Of a DNA stretch of 11,626 bases, positions 6,458 to 11,626 are shown in pieces. Origin of the DNA: Actinomycetota bacterium. GTDB taxonomy: Bacteria; Actinomycetota; Acidimicrobiia; Acidimicrobiales; CADCTF01. Numbering within the stretch: position 1 is the stretch's first letter; the number at the start of each line of letters is the position of its first letter. The position numbers and the translations under genes were made by a program. The notes under the pieces are model-generated. The model ran no database searches. It was not told the origin of the DNA and saw only the letters and a program-made list of their open reading frames with translations. The DNA is taken from NCBI GenBank assembly GCA_019348305.1, contig JAHWJQ010000052.1, positions 1 to 11,626 of the forward strand, read 5' to 3'.

Positions 6458-7558
6458 CAACGCCCTGCCACGTCGGGAGTCGGGGGCTCCGCTCAAGGGA
6501 TGCAGTTGCATGGCAGCGGCCAACTCCTCGTCGGCCACCTCGGTGTAGATCTGGGTGGTGGCCAGGCTGGCGTGGCCGAGCGCCACCTGGAGCTGGCGGA
6601 GACTGAACGCCCCCTCGCGCAACCCGAGGGTGGCGAAGGTGTGGCGAAGCGCGTGGACCCTGATCTGGGCTTGGCGGGCGCCCAGGTGGCGCAGCAGCCG
6701 GTCGACCACATAGGCCACCGACTCGCGGCTCGACTCCACCGTGTGGGCCACGACGTGGCCGCCGCGGTCGCGCACGGCGCGGGGGCGAGACGAGACGATG
6801 ACGGTGCGGGCGTCGAGGCCCAGCTTGGCCAGCCGCGCGGCGCGGGTCGGCAGGTAGGCAGCCAGCGCCTCCTGCACGACCGGAGGGACGCCCAGGCGGC
6901 GCTCCTTGTCGCCCTTGCCCCGCACCACGATGGCGTCGGGCCTGGTGCCCACCAACTGGTCGAGGCGCAAGGTGGCGATCTCTTCGAGTCGCAGCCCACA
7001 GGCGAGGGCCAAGGCGATGATGAGCTGGTCACGCTCGGGCCAGCGGGCGCCGGCGCCGGACTGGTCGAGGGCCTGGCCGGCCACGGCCTCGGTGAGGGCT
7101 CGGGGAAGGCGCTTGCGCCGCTTGGGCGCCTCGAGCTTGGCCGCGGGGTCAGACGCGATGCGCCCGGTGGCGTAGCACCAGGCGAAGAAGGTGCGGATGG
7201 CGGCCGTTCGCCGGGCCACCGTGGCCGGCGCCCGCTCGGCGGGGCCCCGCTGAGGGTTCACCCGGTAGCGAGGGTCTGGACGGGTCCGGAACTCGGCGAT
7301 GGCCTCGTCGAGGTCGTCGAAGCTCACCTTCGCGAGGTCCAGCCGATCGAAGGCCTCGAGCAGGGCCCGCTCCCGCTCATCGGGGGCGAGGCGCTCGAGC
7401 ACCGGGCGGGGCGGGACCATCCCGTGCACCGAGGCCACGGTGGCCATGGTGTCGTCGAGGTCGGCGCGGTAGGCAGCGAGGGTTCGGCTGGAGCGGCCGG
7501 CGTTCGCCAACCGCTGCAACCAGCGCTCGAGCGTGGGCGCGTAGGCGGTGGTGGCCAT
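6455..7558 (-). CDS. Tyrosine recombinase (Xer/phage integrase family)
   Basis: It cuts and rejoins DNA through a 3'-phosphotyrosine. All catalytic residues are visible in the 367-residue product: R190 (CGLRLEEI), K215 (VRGKGDK), H302 and R305 (HALRHTFAT), H329 (LGH) and nucleophile Y338 (TQIYTEV). Spacings (25, 3, 24, 9) are close to those of XerC/XerD. The N-terminal SAM-like DNA-binding domain (about 8-150) holds an insert of about 45 residues around 40-90 and makes the protein longer than typical Xer (~300). No scpA/scpB, dprA, phage or plasmid gene is nearby, so it is neither clearly the housekeeping pair member nor clearly an integrase. ATG 7558 has no good ribosome site. A dif-like palindrome lies 56 bases upstream. 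Confidence 0.92.
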   Translation of the reverse strand: MATTAYAPTLERWLQRLANAGRSSRTLAAYRADLDDTMATVASVHGMVPPRPVLERLAPDERERALLEAFDRLDLAKVSFDDLDEAIAEFRTRPDPRYRVNPQRGPAERAPATVARRTAAIRTFFAWCYATGRIASDPAAKLEAPKRRKRLPRALTEAVAGQALDQSGAGARWPERDQLIIALALACGLRLEEIATLRLDQLVGTRPDAIVVRGKGDKERRLGVPPVVQEALAAYLPTRAARLAKLGLDARTVIVSSRPRAVRDRGGHVVAHTVESSRESVAYVVDRLLRHLGARQAQIRVHALRHTFATLGLREGAFSLRQLQVALGHASLATTQIYTEVADEELAAAMQLHPLSGAPDSRRGRAL

Positions 7559-7613
7559 GGCGCCAGCCTGGCCCAGCAGACGGTCCTCGGAGTGGACCCC
7601 GCCTCCTGCGGCG

Positions 7614-7645
7614 TCTCCCTACAAAACGTTGATTATGTAGGGAGA
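7614..7645. repeat. AT-rich perfect inverted repeat resembling a dif/Xer site
   Basis: TCTCCCTACA (7614-7623) and TGTAGGGAGA (7636-7645) are perfect 10-bp arms around a 12-base AT-rich spacer. Viewed as 11-6-11, the right arm begins TTATGTA like XerD half-sites of known dif sites, and the left arm in reverse complement (TTTTGTA...) differs from it at one base. It lies between the RDD stop and the recombinase start, both minus strand. It might instead be a terminator of the RDD gene (no T-run) or an operator. The site is seen; its role is inferred. Confidence 0.45.
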
Positions 7646-7650
7646 AGCGA

Positions 7651-8148
7651 TCAGGCGGGAACGACGATGCTCTTGGAGACCTTGTCCCCCAGCGTCTGCT
7701 TCTGCGCGTCGAAGAACGCGAGGAGCCAGCCGAGGTAGCAGACGATGTTGTTGATGAGGGCCCGGACAAAGGCCATCCCGAAGCCGATCGGCTGCCCACC
7801 GTTCTCCAGCCCGACCAGCTTCACGTTCTGCATCTTCTTGCCGAGGGTCTGGCCGGTCGTGCCCTCCTGGTAGAGCTGCCAGAAGCCGAAGCCGATGAGG
7901 GCGGCGTAGCCCAGGAGCGCAACCAGCAGACCGAGCACATCGCTCACGGCACCGAGGATTCCACTGACGACCGCAATGGCGATCAAGCCACCAAAGGGTA
8001 TGGCGACGAAGTCGATCAGAAAGGCGACGACCCGGGGGCCGATCTCGGCCAGGGTCGGGCCGCCATAGCTGGCGTCACCGAGGCCGCCGGTGGCACCGAA
8101 GCCACCAGGGGGAGGGGGGGGAGGGGGGGGCGGCGGCATATCGCTCAC
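7651..8148 (-). CDS. RDD-family integral membrane protein with poly-proline N-terminus
   Basis: The product has 165 residues. Ten consecutive prolines at residues 5-14 and a Gly-rich stretch precede the RDD domain, which opens with R39...D46 (PRVVAFLIDF), the characteristic Arg-Asp pair. About three membrane segments follow (roughly 40-62, 65-90, 130-150), with the conserved GQTLGKKMQNVKLV loop between them. RDD proteins are thought to act in transport or envelope functions; some have Na+/H+ antiport activity, but the function here is unknown. GTG 8148 is preferred over ATG 8139, three codons later, because GAAAGGA sits eight bases upstream of it. It is divergent from the aldolase-family gene with a 97-base shared upstream region. 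Confidence 0.87.
   Translation of the reverse strand: MSDMPPPPPPPPPPGGFGATGGLGDASYGGPTLAEIGPRVVAFLIDFVAIPFGGLIAIAVVSGILGAVSDVLGLLVALLGYAALIGFGFWQLYQEGTTGQTLGKKMQNVKLVGLENGGQPIGFGMAFVRALINNIVCYLGWLLAFFDAQKQTLGDKVSKSIVVPA
8108..8130. repeat. Interrupted poly-G tract in the RDD gene
   Basis: G5-A-G8-A-G8 on the plus strand encodes most of the poly-proline run on the minus strand. Three long G runs could form a G-quadruplex, and 8-base homopolymers are prone to slippage that would shift frame right after the start codon. Confidence 0.6.
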
Positions 8149-8181
8149 AGCCGGTGTCCTTTCGTTCCGCCAATGGGTCGA

Positions 8182-8206
8182 CGTCACGGTAGCAACCGGG
8201 GTGACG
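8182..8206. promoter_or_regulatory. Inverted repeat and possible minus-strand -10 box between divergent genes
   Basis: CGTCAC (8182-8187) and GTGACG (8201-8206) are perfect arms around 13 bases. The minus-strand hexamer TACCGT (8186-8191) fits TANNNT and could be the -10 of the RDD gene, about 37 bases before GTG 8148. An operator over it is plausible but weakly supported. Confidence 0.3.
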
Positions 8207-8232
8207 CCCGGGGGCGATGATGGGGTGGCCGG

Positions 8233-8238
8233 TACGAT
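8233..8238 (+). promoter_or_regulatory. -10 box TACGAT placed for leaderless transcription
   Basis: GGTACGAT ends seven bases before ATG 8246, with no Shine-Dalgarno sequence between them, predicting that the mRNA begins at the ATG. Confidence 0.55.
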
Positions 8239-8245
8239 TGCGCTC

Positions 8246-9007
8246 ATGCCAGACCTGAAGATCCCCCTGCCGCCGTCGTTCTCGTCGGTCGAAGAGGAGC
8301 GCGAGCACCGCAAGCAGCGGTTGGCCGCGGGGTTCCGCCTCTTTTCCAGGTTCGGCTTCGACGAAGGCGTGGCCGGCCACATCACCGCCCGCGATCCCGA
8401 GTACGCGGATCACTTCTGGGTCAACCCCTTCGCCATGCACTTCAGCATGATCAAGAGCTCCGACCTCGTCCGGGTCGACCACGAGGGCGACGTGGTCGAG
8501 GGCGAGCGCGCCGTCAACGGCGCGGCGGTCGCGATCCACTGCGCCGTCCATGCCGCCCGCCCCGACGTGGTGGCCGCCGCTCACTCGCACTCCACCCACG
8601 GACGGGCCTTTTCCACCCTCGGCCGGTTGCTCGACCCGATCACCCAGGATGCCTGTGCCTTCTACGACGACCACGGCCTCTTCGACGACTACACGGGCGT
8701 CGTGCTCGACGTCGAGGAGGGCAAGCGGATCGCGCACGCGCTAGGCGAGAACAAAGCGGTGATACTGCGCAACCACGGGCTATTGACGGTGGGCCACTCG
8801 GTGGACGAGGCGGTGTGGTGGTTCATCACCATGGAGCGCTCGTGCCAGGTGCAGCTGTTGGCCGAAGCAGCGGGCAAGCCCGTGCACATCGACCCCGATA
8901 TGGCGCAGCTCACCAGCACCCAGGTCGGCTCCCACCTGGCCGGCTGGTTCAGCTTCCAGCCCCTCTACGAGCGCATCGTGCGGGAGCAGCCCGACCTGGT
9001 CGACTAG
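8246..9007 (+). CDS. Class II aldolase/adducin family protein
   Basis: The 253-residue product has the class II aldolase (L-fuculose-phosphate aldolase/adducin) fold. The zinc-binding histidines are all present: H113 and H115 (AHSHSTH) and H177 (LRNHGLL), with spacing matching H92/H94/H155 of fuculose aldolase. The position equivalent to the catalytic Glu73 appears to be A94 (in NGAAVAIHCAVHAARPDV). It is therefore probably not a classical aldolase and belongs to the large uncharacterised branch that binds metal but may decarboxylate, epimerise or do something else. ATG 8246 is fixed by the leaderless promoter. It is monocistronic: a large hairpin follows the stop and the next gene has its own promoter. 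The substrate is unknown. Confidence 0.9.
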   Translation: MPDLKIPLPPSFSSVEEEREHRKQRLAAGFRLFSRFGFDEGVAGHITARDPEYADHFWVNPFAMHFSMIKSSDLVRVDHEGDVVEGERAVNGAAVAIHCAVHAARPDVVAAAHSHSTHGRAFSTLGRLLDPITQDACAFYDDHGLFDDYTGVVLDVEEGKRIAHALGENKAVILRNHGLLTVGHSVDEAVWWFITMERSCQVQLLAEAAGKPVHIDPDMAQLTSTQVGSHLAGWFSFQPLYERIVREQPDLVD

Positions 9008-9026
9008 AGCGCATTCTTCGCGCGCA

Positions 9027-9073
9027 TTCTGGCGAGGTGCACGCACCTGGGGGGTGCGCGGATATCGCCAGAA
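9027..9073 (+). terminator. Nested inverted repeats after the aldolase-family gene
   Basis: TTCTGGCGA (9027-9035) and TCGCCAGAA (9065-9073) are perfect 9-bp arms. Inside, CGCACC (9042-9047) pairs with GGTGCG (9053-9058). Together they make a long stem with an internal loop, 20 bases after the stop. There is no T-run, as is common for high-GC terminators. A 9-base direct repeat GCGCATTCT (9009-9017 and 9022-9030) precedes and overlaps it. Confidence 0.45.
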
Positions 9074-9084
9074 CCGGTCGTGGG

Positions 9085-9104
9085 GTCTGCCCACAAGGGC
9101 AGAC
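9085..9104. repeat. Perfect 8-bp hairpin upstream of the PAAR gene
   Basis: GTCTGCCC (9085-9092) and GGGCAGAC (9097-9104) flank an ACAA loop. It occupies the expected -35 region (about 9092-9097) of the PAAR promoter, so it may be an operator as well as, or instead of, a second terminator stem. Confidence 0.45.
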
Positions 9105-9114
9105 AGGCCCACCG

Positions 9115-9120
9115 TAGGAT
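9115..9120 (+). promoter_or_regulatory. -10 box TAGGAT placed for leaderless transcription of the PAAR gene
   Basis: TAGGAT ends six bases before GTG 9127. The intervening AAGGGG-like sequence is too close to act as a ribosome site, so a leaderless mRNA is predicted. Confidence 0.55.
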
Positions 9121-9126
9121 GAAGGG

Positions 9127-9429
9127 GTGCCTGTGGGTCCGGCCATACGGGTGGGCGACATGACGGTCTGCCCCCTCGTCACCGGGGTGGTGCCCCACGT
9201 GGGCGGCCCCGTCATCGGTCCCGGCGTCCCTACCGTGCTCATCGGCGGTATGCCGGCGGCGGGTATGGGCGACATGGTCACCTGCGTCGGTCCACCGAAC
9301 TCCATCGTGATGGGCAGCGCCACCGTGTTGATCGGAGGCAAGCCGGCGGCCCGGATGGGCGACATGTGTGCCCACGGGAACCCGCTCCTTCCGGGCCCTG
9401 GCTGCCCCACCGTCATCATCGGGGGCTGA
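9127..9429 (+). CDS. Stand-alone PAAR-domain protein
   Basis: The 100-residue product is almost wholly a PAAR domain. This is the small zinc-tipped cone that caps the spike of type VI secretion and other contractile injection systems. Three copies of the repeated motif are visible: PTVLIGGMPAAGMGD (35-49), ATVLIGGKPAARMGD (65-79) and PTVIIGG (94-100), plus an opening IRVGDMTVC. Possible zinc ligands are C15, H24, C53, C81, H83 and C93. It has no fused toxin, transthyretin or Rhs extension, and no sheath, tube, baseplate or VgrG gene is in the window. It could be the tip of a system encoded elsewhere, or a stand-alone actinobacterial PAAR protein of unknown role. GTG 9127 follows from the promoter spacing and domain start. 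Confidence 0.88.
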   Translation: MPVGPAIRVGDMTVCPLVTGVVPHVGGPVIGPGVPTVLIGGMPAAGMGDMVTCVGPPNSIVMGSATVLIGGKPAARMGDMCAHGNPLLPGPGCPTVIIGG

Positions 9430-9434
9430 GCCCT

Positions 9435-9460
9435 CCCCGCCCCGTCAACCGGGGGCGGGG
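9435..9460. terminator. GC-rich hairpin between converging PAAR and MFS genes
   Basis: CCCCGCCCC (9435-9443) and GGGGCGGGG (9452-9460) are perfect 9-bp arms with an 8-base loop that contains the MFS stop codon (minus strand, 9445-9447). Such a symmetrical stem can end transcription from both sides. There is no T-run on either strand. Confidence 0.55.
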
Positions 9461-10698
9461 CCACCCAGGGCGATGGCGTCGCGCGACGACCCGCTGGTGG
9501 GGTCCACGGGCCCGGGGGCCGGGAGCGGCCCCAGTCGCCGGGCCAGGCGGAGAGCGACGACGCCGGCGACGGCAGCGACGGCGCCCCCGGCCACGCCGGC
9601 CACCTGCACGCCCACGGCGGCCACGACCCCAGCGGCGATGGGGGCCATGGCCATGGCCGCCAGCGGTTCGAGCGACTGGTTGAGCGACAGGATGCGGCCG
9701 TGGGCCGCCGTCGGTGCGTACCGCTGCAACAAGGTCTTGGCCGGGACGTAGAAGAAGGCGACGTCGATTCCCCAGAGGAACACCCCGAAGAACGCCACCG
9801 GGAGCGACTTGGTGCCCAGGTAGAGGGCAGCGGTCCCGCCGGATACCACCGTGGCAATGGCGACGTAGCGGGGGCGGGCCATGCGCTCGCCGAGGGCGGC
9901 GAGGGCGAGGCCGGCGCCGACCAGCCCGATGCCGAAGACGGTCTGCAGCAGGGCGAACACGGTGTCGGACTCCCCCAGCACGTCGCGCACGTACAACGGC
10001 TCGAGCACCCCGAACAGCGCCCAGAGCAGGTAGGTGACAGCTGCGACCGACAGCGTCCAGCGCAAGCCGTCGACGCGCCGGGCCAGCCCGACTCCCTCCC
10101 GCAGCGCCCGCCACGTCGATTGCGCGGTCGCATCGCTGACGGGCCCCACGGCCAGCGGCAGGGCCACGGCCAGGCCGAACAAGAAGGTGACGGCGTCGGC
10201 GCCGAAGGCGCCGGCGAGGCCCCATCGGGCGTTGACGGCGGCCGCCACCACCGGCCCGACCACGATGGCCAGGTCCTGGGCGCCGCCCAGCAGGGCGTTG
10301 GCCGTCACCAGGTCATCCCCCTGGACGAGCCGGGGGGGCAGGGCGTCGAGCGAGGCCGTGGCCAGGGCCTCGATGAGCCCGAGCGGCAAGGCCAACACGA
10401 TGATGGCCTCGTAGCTCTCGGCCTGGGTCAGGGCGATGGCGTCGAGGAAGCCGAGGGCGTTGGCCAGGATCAGGGTGCGCCGCGGGCCCAACCGGTCGAT
10501 CGGCACTCCGAGCAGCGGCCCGAACAGCGCCCCCGGCACCGACAGGACCACGAACAACAGGGCGAGGTCGCCGGCGCCGGCGTCGAAGCGGAACGCCGCG
10601 AAGCCCCAGATGGCGATGAGGGCCACCCAGTTGCCGATGGCGTTGACCGCCTGGCCGGCCAGCAACGGCGCGAAGCCCGGCACCTTCAGCACTCGCAC
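9445..10698 (-). CDS. MFS transporter (EntS/MFS_3-like)
   Basis: The 417-residue multi-pass inner-membrane transporter has about 10-12 hydrophobic segments. The family signature loop GVPIDRLGPRR (about residues 64-74, motif A, between helices 2 and 3) is clear. The C-terminal half has the HGRILSLNQSLEPLAAM segment common in proton-driven exporters of the EntS/MFS_3 group, which export siderophores, macrolides and other small molecules; the substrate is unknown. The frame is open to GTG 10737, but GTG 10698 is preferred. It lies six bases after TACCTT on the minus strand, and the extra 13 residues (Gly-rich) are unlike an MFS N-terminus, whereas VRVLKVPGFAPLLAGQAVN is typical. Confidence 0.9.
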   Translation of the reverse strand: MRVLKVPGFAPLLAGQAVNAIGNWVALIAIWGFAAFRFDAGAGDLALLFVVLSVPGALFGPLLGVPIDRLGPRRTLILANALGFLDAIALTQAESYEAIIVLALPLGLIEALATASLDALPPRLVQGDDLVTANALLGGAQDLAIVVGPVVAAAVNARWGLAGAFGADAVTFLFGLAVALPLAVGPVSDATAQSTWRALREGVGLARRVDGLRWTLSVAAVTYLLWALFGVLEPLYVRDVLGESDTVFALLQTVFGIGLVGAGLALAALGERMARPRYVAIATVVSGGTAALYLGTKSLPVAFFGVFLWGIDVAFFYVPAKTLLQRYAPTAAHGRILSLNQSLEPLAAMAMAPIAAGVVAAVGVQVAGVAGGAVAAVAGVVALRLARRLGPLPAPGPVDPTSGSSRDAIALGGPAPG

Positions 10699-10704
10699 AG
10701 CCGG

Positions 10705-10710
10705 AAGGTA
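10705..10710 (-). promoter_or_regulatory. -10 box TACCTT placed for leaderless transcription of the MFS gene
   Basis: On the minus strand TACCTT ends six bases before GTG 10698. Upstream, at 10734-10743, the AT-rich CCAAAATTGG (CCAA/TTGG arms, minus strand) is out of character for the region and could be an operator; this is weak. Confidence 0.45.
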
Positions 10711-10767
10711 GCGGCCTCCCCCTCCGCGGTTCACCAATTTTGGCGGCCGAGGCCGGCCACGGCTCCC

Positions 10768-11626
10768 CTAGCCGAAGCGGGCTGCCGGGCTCGCCTCGGT
10801 GGCCGCCGCCTCGTCGTCGACGGGCAGGGGCCGGGCGTCGAAGGTGGGGATGAGGCGCCTGGCCGCCCTCGCCTCGTCCACCCGGCGCACCGGTGCCGTC
10901 CGGGGCGCTGCCCTCCCCTCCTCCGCCGTCCCCGCCTCGATCGCCTCGCTGGCGATCGACTCCAGGGCCCGCGCCAGCGCCTCCAGCGTCTGGAGGCTCT
11001 CCGTCTCGGTGGGCTCGAACATGAGCGCCTCTTCGACGATGAGGGGGAAGTACACGGTGGGGGCGTGGAACCCCTCCTCCAGGAGTCGCTTGGCAACGTC
11101 GAGCGCCTTGAGGCCGGTGGCCTTCTTGAGCCCCGTCGTCGAGGCGACGAACTCGTGCATGTTGGGGCGGTCGTAGGGGATGTCGTAGGAGGCCCGGATC
11201 CGCTGGCGCAGCCAGTTGGCGTTGAGCACGGCCGCCTCCGCCACCCGGCGCAGGCCGTCACCGCCGTTGGCCACGATGTAGCTGTGGGCCCGGGCCAGGG
11301 CCAAGGCGTTGCCGTACCACCCGTGCACCCGCCCGATCGAGCGGGGGGGCGTGAACCAGGAGTAGGCGCCGTCGTCGCCGCGCACGGGCAGGGGGCCGGG
11401 CAGGAACTCGGCCAGCCGGGCCTGCACGGCCACCGGTCCCGCCCCCGGCCCTCCCCCGCCATGGGGCACGGCGAAGGTCTTGTGCAGGTTCATGTGCCCG
11501 ATGTCGAAGCCCATGTCACCGGGGCGCGTCACGCCCAGGATGGCGTTGAGGTTGGCCCCGTCGTAGTAGAGGAGGCCGCCCACCCCGTGGACCAACCGGG
11601 CGATCTCGACGATGTCCTCTTCGAAC
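10768..11626 (-). CDS. gcvPB: Glycine dehydrogenase (decarboxylating) subunit 2, 5' partial
   Basis: This is the P-protein subunit of the glycine cleavage system: it decarboxylates glycine with pyridoxal phosphate and passes the aminomethyl group to the H-protein lipoate. The visible 285 residues are the C-terminal part of a protein usually near 480-520 residues. The PLP lysine is in NLHKTFAVPHGGGGPG, preceded by LYYDGANLNAILG; NPHE-like MHEFV and the VRRVDEARAARRLIPTFDARP end match bacterial GcvPB. Translation is open through the window edge (FEEDIVEIAR precedes the first in-frame TTG at 11595), so the start lies outside. A two-subunit P-protein is implied, with gcvPA probably further upstream on the minus strand. 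About 70 bases separate it from the MFS gene; no strong terminator is seen between them. Confidence 0.95.
   Translation of the reverse strand, partial: FEEDIVEIARLVHGVGGLLYYDGANLNAILGVTRPGDMGFDIGHMNLHKTFAVPHGGGGPGAGPVAVQARLAEFLPGPLPVRGDDGAYSWFTPPRSIGRVHGWYGNALALARAHSYIVANGGDGLRRVAEAAVLNANWLRQRIRASYDIPYDRPNMHEFVASTTGLKKATGLKALDVAKRLLEEGFHAPTVYFPLIVEEALMFEPTETESLQTLEALARALESIASEAIEAGTAEEGRAAPRTAPVRRVDEARAARRLIPTFDARPLPVDDEAAATEASPAARFG

Noticed and set aside
5209..6606. Plus-strand open frames of about 400-465 codons opposite the OB-like gene
   Set aside because: No domain, promoter or ribosome site fits. The minus-strand frame has a leaderless promoter and coherent domain order.
6455..7558. 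Recombinase as evidence of a prophage or genomic island
   Set aside because: No tRNA attachment site, direct repeats, excisionase, phage genes or base-composition change is seen around it.
6359..7738. 459-codon plus-strand frame opposite the recombinase
   Set aside because: The minus strand carries all catalytic residues of a tyrosine recombinase; the plus frame is Gly/His-rich shadow.
10741..10767. Terminator between gcvPB and the MFS gene
   Set aside because: Only a short GGCCG/CGGCC pairing is visible on the minus strand and it is followed by A residues rather than a T-run, so support is too weak.

Overview
The window reads as ordinary chromosome from a high-GC actinobacterium, most likely class Acidimicrobiia. 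The evidence is the strong third-position G/C bias, frequent GTG starts, a DUF4193 zinc-ribbon protein with its actinobacterial neighbour type, an actinobacterial-style tandem ThyX-like protein, and many genes that look leaderless. This placement is inference; no rRNA or other decisive marker is present. Both ends cut a gene: a ThyX-like protein at the left (its start lies outside) and glycine dehydrogenase subunit 2 at the right (its start lies outside, minus strand).

Layout. 2-1504 (+): tandem-domain ThyX-like protein. 1588-2415 (+): secreted LysM-LysM-M23 peptidase with its own promoter. 2416-2848: a 433-base gene-free stretch unusually rich in inverted repeats, including a terminator-like palindrome that also resembles an actinobacterial LexA box, a possible promoter, and a 124-base segment closed by a long helix. 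2849-4783 (+): a tight four-gene operon (very acidic DUF4193 protein, helical hypothetical protein, GNAT acetyltransferase, Nudix hydrolase). 4825-5022 (+): 65-residue zinc ribbon protein, converging with 5026-6444 (-), a putative nucleic-acid-binding protein with a long Arg/Gly/Pro-rich linker. 6455-7558 (-): tyrosine recombinase, preceded at 7614-7645 by an AT-rich perfect inverted repeat that resembles a dif site. 7651-8148 (-): RDD membrane protein with a poly-proline N-terminus, divergent from 8246-9007 (+), a class II aldolase/adducin family protein. 9127-9429 (+): stand-alone PAAR protein, converging with 9445-10698 (-), an MFS transporter. 10768-11626 (-): gcvPB C-terminal part.

How they work together. 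There is no single pathway here. The functions are spread over nucleotide and one-carbon metabolism (ThyX-like, Nudix, GcvPB), envelope (M23, RDD, MFS, PAAR) and DNA (recombinase). The most unifying signal is regulatory. Five genes have a TANNNT box exactly 6-7 bases before the start codon, which predicts leaderless mRNAs. This pattern also decides three ambiguous starts (4825, 6444, 10698). The best candidates for something new are the recombinase with its adjacent dif-like site, the structured intergenic stretch 2416-2848, and the orphan PAAR protein behind two hairpins.
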